Of a DNA stretch of 27,256 bases, positions 14,671 to 22,109 are shown one piece after another (within the stretch, counting starts at the first letter, position 1; every line of letters begins with the position of its first letter). Made by a program: the position numbers and the translations under genes. The notes below the pieces were generated by a model. It saw only the letters and a list, made by a program, of their open reading frames with translations. It had not been told where the DNA came from and ran no database searches. The stretch is from assembly GCA_041395325.1 (NCBI GenBank), contig JAWLAT010000044.1, forward strand, positions 1 to 27,256. Direction: 5' to 3'. Source of the DNA: JAWLAT01 sp041395325. GTDB lineage: Bacteria > Pseudomonadota > Gammaproteobacteria > Xanthomonadales > SZUA-5.

Positions 14671-16331
14671 AGCTCGCGTCGCAGGATCTTGCCGACCGGT
14701 GACTTCGGCAGCGTGGCAATGAACTCGATGTGACGCGGCTGCTTGTAGCCGGTCAGCTGTTCGCGGCAATGCTGGCGCAGCTGATCGGCGCTGAGTTGCG
14801 GGTCCTTGCGCACGACGAACAGCTTGACGGCTTCGCCGGTCTTGTCGTCCGGCACGCCGATGGCGGCGGCCTCCAGCACCCCGGGGTGCATCGACACCAC
14901 ATCCTCGATCTCGTTCGGAAAAACGTTGAAGCCGGACACCAGGATCATGTCCTTGCGGCGGTCGAGCAGGTACAGATAGCCCTCGGTATCGGCCTTGGCG
15001 ATGTCACCGGTGCGGAACCAGCCACCGTCGAAAAAGGCATCGGCGGTGTCCTCAGGCCGGTTCCAATAGCCGCTGGTCACCTGCAGGCTGCGTACGCACA
15101 GCTCGCCAGGCTCACCCTCGAGGACCTCGGCACCGGATTCGTCGCGCAGCGAGACTTCCACGCCGGCCATCGGCAGGCCGATGGAGCCTGGCGGATTGGG
15201 CCGGTCCCAGCGGTTGGTGGTGATGCCGGCGGCCGTTTCCGACAGACCGTACATCTCCACCACCTGCAGACCGGTCAGGTCTTGCCAGGCCTCCGCCGTG
15301 GCGCGCCGCAGCGCGGTGCCGCCCTGGATCGACAGGCGCAGATGGGACAGGTCCAGCGCGCGGAACTCGGGCGAATTCAGCAGCGCGTCGTAGAGCGTGT
15401 TGACGCCGGAGTAGGTCGCCGGGCGATAGCGTTTGAAGGTCGCCACCATGCCGGGAATGTCGCGTGGATTGGTCACCAGCACGCCGTGGACCCCGTGAGC
15501 CCAGGCATAAAGCATGTTGGTGTAGGCGGCGATGTGATACAGCGGCAGACAGATCAGGGCGATGTCGCGTTCGGGGTCCAGCGACAGGCCCAGCCATTGT
15601 TCGCAGGCCGCCACGTTGGCCATCACCGCGGCATGCGACAGTGCCGCACCCTTGGAGACGCCGGTGGTGCCGCCGGTGTACTGCAGCTGCACGGTGTCAC
15701 TGGCGCTGGCCTGCGGTTCCGGTACCGGATGACTGGCACCGGCGGCCAGGGCCTTCGACCAGCGGATCGCGCCGGCGATGTGAAAGGGCGGCACCAGCTT
15801 CTTGACGCGGCGCAGCACGAAGTTGGTCAGCAGCGCCTTGGGGAAGCCCAGCTGGTCGCCGATGCCGGTCGTGATCACATGGCGGACCGACGTGCCATCC
15901 AGTGCTTCGGCGGCGACCTGACCGAAGTTGTCGACCACGATCAGCGCCTTCGCGCCGCTGTCGCTGAGCTGATGGCGCAGCTCGCGGGCGGTGTACATCG
16001 GGTTGACCAATACGGCGATCAGATCGGCCCGCAACACGCCCAGCAGCGCGATGGGGAACTGCAGCAGATTCGGCATCATGATCGCGACACGCTCGCCAGC
16101 CTGCAGCTGCAAGCCGTGCCGCAGATAGGCGGCCAGATGCGCGCTGTGACGCAGCAGATCGGCGTGGCTGAGGCCGACGTCCATGTTGGTGAAGGCGATC
16201 TTCTGGCCCAGCCGCCCGGAGGCCGACAGCAGCAGCTGCGCCAGATTCTGTCCGGCATCGATGGCCGCTGTGGCAACGTTCTCGAAGTCGGGCTGGGTCA
16301 GCGCTGAACGGGTGTGCTCGCCATAGGCCAT
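14664..16331 (-). CDS. fadD: Long-chain acyl-CoA synthetase (AMP-forming), FadD type
   Basis: A 555-residue enzyme that joins CoA to a fatty acid through an acyl-AMP intermediate, feeding beta-oxidation or lipid synthesis. Family motifs are in order: the phosphate-binding loop YTGGTTGVSKGA (218-229), MYGLSETAAG, GYWNRPEDTADAFFDGGWFR followed by TGDIAKAD, DRRKDMILVSGFNVFPNEIE, and the C-terminal PKSPVGKILRREL with catalytic Lys548. The middle (RRVKKLVPPFHIAGAIRW) resembles proteobacterial FadD. AGGAG lies 7 bp before the ATG at 16331. Next to the loop the usual LTHRN is replaced by LSHAAVMAN, a mild deviation. The gene stands alone, convergent with b561 and divergent from hflK. Medium-chain or other acyl substrates are possible. 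Confidence 0.9.
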   Translation of the reverse strand: MAYGEHTRSALTQPDFENVATAAIDAGQNLAQLLLSASGRLGQKIAFTNMDVGLSHADLLRHSAHLAAYLRHGLQLQAGERVAIMMPNLLQFPIALLGVLRADLIAVLVNPMYTARELRHQLSDSGAKALIVVDNFGQVAAEALDGTSVRHVITTGIGDQLGFPKALLTNFVLRRVKKLVPPFHIAGAIRWSKALAAGASHPVPEPQASASDTVQLQYTGGTTGVSKGAALSHAAVMANVAACEQWLGLSLDPERDIALICLPLYHIAAYTNMLYAWAHGVHGVLVTNPRDIPGMVATFKRYRPATYSGVNTLYDALLNSPEFRALDLSHLRLSIQGGTALRRATAEAWQDLTGLQVVEMYGLSETAAGITTNRWDRPNPPGSIGLPMAGVEVSLRDESGAEVLEGEPGELCVRSLQVTSGYWNRPEDTADAFFDGGWFRTGDIAKADTEGYLYLLDRRKDMILVSGFNVFPNEIEDVVSMHPGVLEAAAIGVPDDKTGEAVKLFVVRKDPQLSADQLRQHCREQLTGYKQPRHIEFIATLPKSPVGKILRRELR

Positions 16332-16556
16332 GGCCAGGCTCCTGCGGTCGGTCGGAGGCCTATTCTGGCCACAGTCGGTCGACGCTGCACGAAACTTGGG
16401 GGCCTCTCGGGTGGGGCGTGACCTCGGGTTGACCTCATCGTCTGCCAGGTCGCTGCATGCCGGCGGCCACGGTCATCGCCAGAACCCCGTTGACAGCTTC
16501 GCGCTATCCTCCGGCCTCAATGGCGCCGGAAGGGCGCAGCGGTCAATTGAGGTGGC

Positions 16557-17633
16557 GTGGTGGCGCAGAAGTCCGGTTCGGGCAATCCGGTGGAGGAACT
16601 GTTGCAGCAGGTGCAGGCGATGGGCAGCGGCAATGGCGGAGGCCGGCGTCGCCCACCACCGCCGCGAAACAAGCCGCCGCAAATCCCGTTGCCCCTGATC
16701 GGCATTGCGGTGGCCTTGGGCTTTGTCGTGTGGGCGGCGTTCAGCAGTTTCTACACCGTGCAGCCGGAAGAGCGCGCGGTGGTCAAACGCTTCGGCGAGG
16801 TGATCAAGATTGCCGACCCGGGCCTGCACTTCAAGCTGCCCTTTGGCGTAGACCAGACCCAGTTTGTCGCCACCGAGCGCGTGCTCAAGCAGGAGTTCGG
16901 CTTTCGCACCGCCAGTGTGGGTGAACGCACTCAGTACGCCAGCGAGGATTTCCCGGACGAGTCGCTGATGCTGTCGGGTGACCTGAACATCATCGACGTG
17001 GAATGGGTCGTGCAGTACCGCATCGCCGACCCGATGCAGTTCCTTTACTCGATGCGAGACCCCAATGGCACGCTGCGCGACATCTCCGAGTCGGTGATGC
17101 GCCGCGCGGTCGGCAACCGGCTGGGCAGCGAGGTGCTGACCACTGCCCGCGTGGAGATCTCCAACACGGTTCGCGAGGAGACCCAGAAGGCGATGGACCT
17201 GTACAAGACGGGCATTCAGGTGGTGACGGTGGAGCTGCAGGACGTCGTGCCCCCGCAGGCGGTGCAGCCGGCCTTCAACGAGGTCAACGAGGCGCGTCAG
17301 GAACGCGAGCGGATGATCAACGAGGCGACCAAGCGCGCCAACCAGGAGATTCCCCGCGCCAAGGGCAATGCCAATCGGGTGATCTCGCAGGCCGAGGGTT
17401 ACGCCACCGAGCGCGTCAATCAGGCCCATGGTGAAACGGCACGGTTCAATTCCATCCTGGCCGAGTACCGCAGTGCGCCCACGGTGACCCGTACGCGCAT
17501 GTATCTGGAGACGCTGGCCCAGGTGCTGCCGGCCGTCGGTTCGGTGCTGGTGGTGCAGGACGGCCAGATGTCGCCGGTGCCCTTGTTGAATCTGCGCGAT
17601 GCGCAACCGCCGCGACGGGAGGACACGCCATGA
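16557..17633 (+). CDS. hflK: FtsH protease modulator HflK
   Basis: HflK is an inner-membrane SPFH protein that forms a large cage with HflC around FtsH and limits its proteolysis of membrane proteins. The 358-residue product has a polar N-terminus rich in Gly and Pro (about 8-45), one membrane helix (about 46-64, PLIGIAVALGFVVWAAF) and a periplasmic SPFH domain starting QPEERAVVKRFGEVIKIADP. The C-terminal half is a long helical region (NEVNEARQERERMINEATKR). The start is one of two adjacent GTG codons at 16557 and 16560; GAGG lies at about 16549, just upstream. The gene overlaps hflC (ATGA at 17630-17633), as in most proteobacteria, but hfq and hflX are not upstream. Confidence 0.95.
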   Translation: MVAQKSGSGNPVEELLQQVQAMGSGNGGGRRRPPPPRNKPPQIPLPLIGIAVALGFVVWAAFSSFYTVQPEERAVVKRFGEVIKIADPGLHFKLPFGVDQTQFVATERVLKQEFGFRTASVGERTQYASEDFPDESLMLSGDLNIIDVEWVVQYRIADPMQFLYSMRDPNGTLRDISESVMRRAVGNRLGSEVLTTARVEISNTVREETQKAMDLYKTGIQVVTVELQDVVPPQAVQPAFNEVNEARQERERMINEATKRANQEIPRAKGNANRVISQAEGYATERVNQAHGETARFNSILAEYRSAPTVTRTRMYLETLAQVLPAVGSVLVVQDGQMSPVPLLNLRDAQPPRREDTP

Positions 17634-18565
17634 AGGCCCTCATCGGCATCGTCTTCGTGATCGGTTTGATCACGTTGAACAGCGCGCTGTATGTGATCGA
17701 TCAGGCCGAGCAGGGCATCATCGTCCAGTTTGGTGAGCCCGTTGGCGACGTCGTCAGCGAGCCGGGCATGCACTTCAAGTTGCCTTTCGTGCAGGACGTG
17801 CGCCGCTTCGACAAGCGACTGCTGGACTGGGATGGCGACGTCAGTCAAATCCCCACGCTGGGGCGCGAATTCGTCGTGGTCGACACCACGGCGCGCTGGC
17901 GGATTTCCGACCCGCTGCAGTTCCTGCGCTCGGTGCGCGACGAGCAGGGGGCCCGCACCCGACTGGATGACATCATCGATTCGACCGTGCGCGACATCGT
18001 GTCCGGGACCGATCTGGAAGAGATCGTTCGCTCGCGCGACTGGAAGGTCGACGTCAAGGAATTGGACGATGGCACCGTGGTGCGTGAGGACGTCGATCTG
18101 GTCAAGCCGAAGAAGGGCCGCGAACGTCTGGAACAGGAGATGCTGGCCGCCGCCGCCAGTCGTGTCGAACAGCTGGGCATCGAACTGGCCGACGTGCGCA
18201 TCAAGCGCATCAACTACATCGACAGCGTCCGGCGTCAGGTGGAAACGCGGATGATTTCCGAGCGCCAGTCCATCGCCGAGCGCTTCCGCTCTGAAGGTCA
18301 GGGCCGCAGTCAGGAGATCCTCGGTCAGATGGAACGCGAGCTGCGCACCATCACCTCCGAAGCCGAGCGTGCGGCCGCCGAGATTCGCGGCCGCGCCGAT
18401 GCCGAAGCCACCCGCATTTATGGTGAGTCCTTCGGTGCCGATCCGGAGTTCTACGCCTTCTTCCGGACGCTGGAGACCTACCGGACGATGGGCGAGAACA
18501 CCACGCTGATGCTCGACGCCGACTCGGAGTATTTCCGCTATCTGGATTCGACCCGGAAGCGGTGA
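17630..18565 (+). CDS. hflC: FtsH protease modulator HflC
   Basis: The HflK partner, 311 residues, with one N-terminal membrane helix (about 4-22, LIGIVFVIGLITLNSALYVI) and then the SPFH domain: DQAEQGIIVQFGEPVGDVVS, PGMHFKLPFVQDVRRFDKR. The C-terminal part (RQVETRMISERQSIAERFRS, then GEA-like repeats to TRIYGESFGADPEFYAFFRT) matches the coiled HflC tail. A segment at about residues 140-165 (KVDVKELDDGTVVREDVDLV) is longer and more acidic than I recall for E. coli HflC. ATG overlaps the hflK stop, so translation is coupled. The stop is followed within 9 bp by a G-rich heptad array. Confidence 0.95.
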   Translation: MKALIGIVFVIGLITLNSALYVIDQAEQGIIVQFGEPVGDVVSEPGMHFKLPFVQDVRRFDKRLLDWDGDVSQIPTLGREFVVVDTTARWRISDPLQFLRSVRDEQGARTRLDDIIDSTVRDIVSGTDLEEIVRSRDWKVDVKELDDGTVVREDVDLVKPKKGRERLEQEMLAAAASRVEQLGIELADVRIKRINYIDSVRRQVETRMISERQSIAERFRSEGQGRSQEILGQMERELRTITSEAERAAAEIRGRADAEATRIYGESFGADPEFYAFFRTLETYRTMGENTTLMLDADSEYFRYLDSTRKR

Positions 18566-18573
18566 TGGGGCGT

Positions 18574-18612
18574 AGGGCCCAGGGCCCAGGGCATAGGGCC
18601 CAGGGCTCAGGG
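18574..18612 (+). repeat. AGGGCCC heptad array after the hflC stop
   Basis: Five consecutive 7-bp units (AGGGCCC, AGGGCCC, AGGGCAT, AGGGCCC, AGGGCTC) plus AGGG, beginning 9 bp after the hflC stop. This is the same heptad as in the array after uvrB. Six GGG runs with 4-nt spacers on the coding strand meet the usual G-quadruplex rule. Confidence 0.8.
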
Positions 18613-18698
18613 AGCGTCAGTCAGAGCATGTTCGTCGTGGGCGGAGCCGTCTGGTTTGACTGCAACGGGGGGGCAGGCCAGGTCGGAACGAAAAATCG

Positions 18699-18717
18699 CT
18701 CAGCCCTCAGCCCTGAA
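18699..18717 (-). repeat. Short heptad array on the minus strand after the response-regulator stop
   Basis: Read on the minus strand the sequence is GTTCAGGGCTGAGGGCTGAGC, with the AGGGCTG heptad twice, 9 bp after the stop of the response regulator. It mirrors the plus-strand array after hflC, so both genes of this convergent pair end in heptads. A run of five T follows on the minus strand (GCGATTTTTCG), possibly aiding termination. Confidence 0.6.
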
Positions 18718-18725
18718 CACCAAGC

Positions 18726-19355
18726 TCAGCTCGCCTCCCGCACCGCCAGCAGCGCCGCCTGGGTGCGGTCGCGGACGTCGAGCTTCTCGAAGATCTGGGT
18801 CAGATAGCCCTTGACCGTGCGTTCGGTCAAACCCAGCGACTGGGCGATGTCGCGATTGCTGGCGCCGCGGGTCAGCAATTGCAGGACGTCGCGTTCGCGC
18901 GGCGTCAGGCGGGTCAGCGGACCCTGTTGCCGACGGCGAGCGCGCACCAGCGCGCGCTGGGCGCTGGGGTCGAGCCAGGATTCGCCTTCGGCGAGCAGAC
19001 GCAGTGCGCGCAGCAGATCGGCACCGAGGGCATCTTTGAGCAGATAGCCTTCGGCACCAGCGTCGAGTACCGACAGCACTTCCTGATCGTCCGCAAAGGA
19101 GGTGAAGACCAGTACCGCCAACGCCGGCTGCAATCGCTTGACCTCACCGATCGTCTCGGCCGCTTCGCTGCCGGGAATGCGCAGGTCGAGAATCAGCACG
19201 TCGGCCTGCACCGTGGGCAAGGCATCGATCAACTCGCTGGCATGGGCGTACTCGGCCACCACCCGCATGTCGGGCTGTTCTTCCAGCAGGGCCTTCAGAC
19301 CCTCCCGTACGACGGCATGGTCATCGACAAGCAACAAACGAATCGGGGGACTCAT
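18726..19355 (-). CDS. NarL/LuxR-type response regulator
   Basis: A 209-residue two-component regulator. The receiver domain has the acidic pair D11-D12, phospho-acceptor D57 in VLILDLRIPG, Thr85 in VFTSF and Lys107 in GYLLKDA. The LuxR-type helix-turn-helix covers about 148-205: LTPRERDVLQLLTRGASNRD, IAQSLGLTERTVKGYLTQIF. It is encoded directly after its kinase with an ATGA overlap (19352-19355), so the pair is co-produced. Phosphorylation should allow DNA binding at target promoters. Targets cannot be read from this window; the nearby hflKC and beta-lactamase-like genes are only positional candidates. Confidence 0.95.
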   Translation of the reverse strand: MSPPIRLLLVDDHAVVREGLKALLEEQPDMRVVAEYAHASELIDALPTVQADVLILDLRIPGSEAAETIGEVKRLQPALAVLVFTSFADDQEVLSVLDAGAEGYLLKDALGADLLRALRLLAEGESWLDPSAQRALVRARRRQQGPLTRLTPRERDVLQLLTRGASNRDIAQSLGLTERTVKGYLTQIFEKLDVRDRTQAALLAVREAS

Positions 19356-20923
19356 GAGCTGGACTCCGAGTGGGGGGCGGCTCGGCCAGGCACGCGGGCA
19401 ATGACTCGGGTGCCATGAGGCTGGGCCTCCTGCAATTGCAGACGGCCACCGGCTTCGGCGGCACGATCTCGCATGTGCTGCAGGCCCAGGCCGTGCCGGT
19501 GGCGGGAATCGATGCCGCGGCCATCGTCACCGATGATCAGTTCCACCATGCCGCCATCGACGCGGGCGGCGATCGACAAGCGACGGGCGCGGGCATGGCG
19601 GATGGCGTTGCTGATCGCTTCCTGGGCGATCCGCAGCAGGGTTTCTTCCAGCACCGGATCCTGTGCCAGATAACCGCCAAAATCGATGCGCAGCTGCAGG
19701 CCTTCCGGCGCCGACAGTCGGGCCAGACGCTCGATCGTGGCGGCGAGGCCATCACGCCGCAGTTGCTCGCGGGCGAGCAGGTTGTCGGACTGCGCCGGAG
19801 TGCCGGGAGTGTTTCGCTCGGTCGGTCCCAATTCGCGCAGCAGGGCGCGCATCTCCACCAGTGACAGCCCAACCAGCTCCTGCAGGCGCCCGGTGCGTCG
19901 CTGACCTTCCTCAGGGTTGCGTTGCCAGGCACTGGACAGGCTCTGCGCGATCAGATTGATCGAGGACAGCAGCTGGGTCACGTTGTCGTGCAACTCACGC
20001 GCCAGCCGCTGGCGTTCACTCATTACGGCGGCCTGTCGGGCCTGGGCCTGCAGACGGGCGGTCATGATGGCCGCGCCCAGATACTCGGCCACGATTTCCA
20101 GACTCTGTGCATCGGAATCATCAAAGGGGTGTTCGGACTCGACGTTGAGCACGCCGAGGACTTCGGCACCGTGCATGATCGGTACGGCCAGTTCGGCTCG
20201 CGCCGGGACCACACCGGGCGGGCAGGCGTAGCGGGGATCATTGGCGATGTCATTGACCCGCTGGGTACGCCGTTCCCGCACGGCGCTGCCCATGATGCCC
20301 TGCGCCGTCGGCAGCCGGTCTTCACCCTGGATCGAAGCCTTGTAGTGGCCACCCCGGAAACGAATGACCAACTCGTCGCGGTCAGCGTCGTAGAGGGGAA
20401 TGTCGACATTGGGGTAGGCCAGCCGCTCGTGCACCAGATCGGCGGCACGGGCCAACAGCGCATCCAGGTCGGTTTCCGTCGCCACCAGCGCGCCAATCTG
20501 CGCGATCAGGCGGAAGCGTTCGTTCAGCAGTTGTTGCGTGCGCGCTTCCAGAAACAGTGACAGCGCCAGGCCCAGATGCGCGCCAATGGCGGCGTCGTGA
20601 TGCAGCAGCGGCGTTTTCTCGGCGAGTTGCAGGCAGCCATGCAGACGGCCGGCGAACAGCGCATCAATCTGCCGCGCCGGATGCGCCATACGAGTCTCGC
20701 CCAACAGCCGCTCACTTTGCGCATCCAGCAGTATCCAGGCCGGATGACGCGGGCCGAGCAGTGTCTGTACCAGTTGCTGCAGGGCCTCGCTGTCGCCGGC
20801 GGCGATGGCTGCCCAGTGTTGCAGCGGGCCGTTCCCCAAAATGGCGACTGAGGTGTTCACACCGGACAGTCTGCTGCTTGTGATCGGCGGCGCCAAGCGT
20901 TGGGGGGACGAAGGTTCAAACAT
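19352..20923 (-). CDS. Soluble GAF-domain histidine kinase (HisKA_3/NarX-like output)
   Basis: A 523-residue sensor kinase with no membrane helix, so it is cytoplasmic. A GAF domain spans about 145-290 (FRLIAQIGALVATETDLDAL, GVLNVESEHPFDD). The dimerisation box is ERQRLARELHDNVTQLL with phospho-acceptor His312, of the HisKA_3 type. The ATPase domain has the N box (RIAQEAISNAIRHAR, Asn439), G1 DDGRG (466-470) and G2 GLGLQHMRDRA. The first ~130 residues form a helical region with no recognised domain. Cys97 and Cys234 are present but no CxxC cluster motif is obvious, so the sensed signal is unknown. It is cotranscribed with the response regulator and follows the class D beta-lactamase-like gene on the same strand. 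Confidence 0.92.
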   Translation of the reverse strand: MFEPSSPQRLAPPITSSRLSGVNTSVAILGNGPLQHWAAIAAGDSEALQQLVQTLLGPRHPAWILLDAQSERLLGETRMAHPARQIDALFAGRLHGCLQLAEKTPLLHHDAAIGAHLGLALSLFLEARTQQLLNERFRLIAQIGALVATETDLDALLARAADLVHERLAYPNVDIPLYDADRDELVIRFRGGHYKASIQGEDRLPTAQGIMGSAVRERRTQRVNDIANDPRYACPPGVVPARAELAVPIMHGAEVLGVLNVESEHPFDDSDAQSLEIVAEYLGAAIMTARLQAQARQAAVMSERQRLARELHDNVTQLLSSINLIAQSLSSAWQRNPEEGQRRTGRLQELVGLSLVEMRALLRELGPTERNTPGTPAQSDNLLAREQLRRDGLAATIERLARLSAPEGLQLRIDFGGYLAQDPVLEETLLRIAQEAISNAIRHARARRLSIAARVDGGMVELIIGDDGRGIDSRHRHGLGLQHMRDRAAEAGGRLQLQEAQPHGTRVIARVPGRAAPHSESSS

Positions 20924-20971
20924 CGGGCCTGGAACGGTCGGAAACTAACCTGTCCAGCATAGGTGTCGCCA

Positions 20972-21009
20972 GCCACCCGACCACTGACTTTGGTCCGGGG
21001 TCGGGTGGC
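20972..21009 (-). terminator. 11-bp stem-loop downstream of the beta-lactamase-like gene
   Basis: GCCACCCGACC (20972-20982) and GGTCGGGTGGC (20999-21009) pair perfectly over 11 bp with a 16-nt loop, 7 bp after the beta-lactamase stop and about 50 bp before the kinase start. No T-run follows on the minus strand, so it is a poor intrinsic terminator; it may stabilise the 3' end or separate the two transcripts. Confidence 0.45.
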
Positions 21010-21016
21010 CTGCGGT

Positions 21017-21979
21017 TCAGTCCGACGCAGTCACCAGACCGGCCTGCTGGAGCAGCGTGCGCGCCGTTTGCAGGCGGGCTTCGCGGCCATCGAATCGATC
21101 CAGTTCGACCAGCAACACGAAGCTCGCGCTGCCCTCGGGTCCGTTGGTCCAGCCGATCCACCAGCCCAGGCCACAGTGGCTGTCGCCATGCTGCCGATCG
21201 CTGCAGTCACCGGAAGGCAGATAGGTGCCGGTCTTGCCGGACCAGTCCAGATCGGCGCTCTGATCGCGCATGGCCCGGCGCACCGCGCTCAAGTGGTGTT
21301 CCTCGAAAGGCAGTTCACCACGGCTTAGCCGCTCGGCAAATTCCAGCTGTTCGCGAGCACTGATCCGCAACACGCCATCGAGCCAGGCGGTGCGGACATC
21401 GCTGCCGATCTGCGCGTTGCCGTAGCCCACGCGCGTCAGCCAGGTCTGCAGGTCGGCGCTGCCCACGCGCTCGGCCAGCGTGCGGAAGTAGCTTTCGCTG
21501 GACGTGGCCATGGCCTCTTCCAGCGTCATCGCTCTCTGCCAGTGCGGCTGCCGCGGATAGGCGCGGCCGTCCCAGGGCACCAATTCGTCGGCGCTGCGCA
21601 AGGCGCCGGTCTGCAAGGCGATCAGCGCCAGCAATGGCTTGAAGCTCGATGCCGGAATGCGGCGCAGATCGGGATCGCTGTTGCCAATCTGAGTGATCGA
21701 GTCGGCACCATCGGGGCGCAGCAACCACAGACCGCCGGGACCATGCGCAGTCAGTGTTGTGGTCTGTGGTTCGGCTGCCGGCGTCTGTGCCGACAATGGC
21801 AGGCAGCACTGAATGCTCATCAGCAGCGCCAGCAGTGCGGGCCGGCAACGAAGGCGATGGCGCCAGCGTCGAGGTGATCCGCTTGGGGCAGAGGCATCAG
21901 CAGGACGCCGACGCGAAGGCGGGTTCGTGACGGGATGGTCAATCAGGTCGTTGTCTGAAAGTCGGTTGGCACAGTGCAT
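21017..21979 (-). CDS. Class D (OXA-type) beta-lactamase-like protein with altered SxV motif
   Basis: A 320-residue serine penicillin-recognising enzyme of class D type. Motifs: PASSFK with nucleophile Ser111 and Lys114 (carbamylated in true OXA enzymes); WDG 136-138; YGN 186-188; a Trp at 199 in WLDGVLRIS, equivalent to the OXA Trp154; KTG 249-251; and GWWIGW. The usual Ser-x-Val reads Ser160-Ser161-Glu162 (MATSSESYF), so the Val is replaced by Glu. The N-terminus has a long arginine-rich stretch and then a hydrophobic segment (PALLALLMSIQCCLPLSAQ), probably an export signal with cleavage near AQ. The exact start is uncertain. It could be an active beta-lactamase or a penicillin-binding or sensor relative. 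Cys259 and Cys269 might form a disulfide. Confidence 0.85.
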   Translation of the reverse strand: MHCANRLSDNDLIDHPVTNPPSRRRPADASAPSGSPRRWRHRLRCRPALLALLMSIQCCLPLSAQTPAAEPQTTTLTAHGPGGLWLLRPDGADSITQIGNSDPDLRRIPASSFKPLLALIALQTGALRSADELVPWDGRAYPRQPHWQRAMTLEEAMATSSESYFRTLAERVGSADLQTWLTRVGYGNAQIGSDVRTAWLDGVLRISAREQLEFAERLSRGELPFEEHHLSAVRRAMRDQSADLDWSGKTGTYLPSGDCSDRQHGDSHCGLGWWIGWTNGPEGSASFVLLVELDRFDGREARLQTARTLLQQAGLVTASD

Positions 21980-22073
21980 GAGGTGGACTCGTCCGGGGGT
22001 GTCGTCGCAGCGTCCAACAGTCGGCCCGGCGGGACCAGCGCGACTTGTGACTCGTCTGTATCGGCTGTCACGC

Positions 22074-22103
22074 CTGTCACCGCACAGGATCTGCCACTAA
22101 GCT
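22074..22103 (+). promoter_or_regulatory. Candidate promoter for a leaderless transcript
   Basis: CTGTCA (22074-22079) and TAAGCT (22098-22103) are 18 bp apart, and TAAGCT ends 6 bp before ATG 22110. A start site at the usual distance would fall on the A of ATG. No Shine-Dalgarno sequence is seen before this ATG. Confidence 0.35.
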
Positions 22104-22109
22104 GGCGTA

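Noticed and set aside
14730..16307. Plus-strand open frame of 525 codons opposite the acyl-CoA ligase
   Set aside because: The sense strand encodes a complete FadD with all motifs. The antisense product is rich in His, Gln and Arg and matches nothing known.
16490..16510. TTGACA followed by TATCCT upstream of hflK as a sigma70 promoter
   Set aside because: The hexamers look good singly but are only 9 bp apart, far below the 16-18 bp needed.
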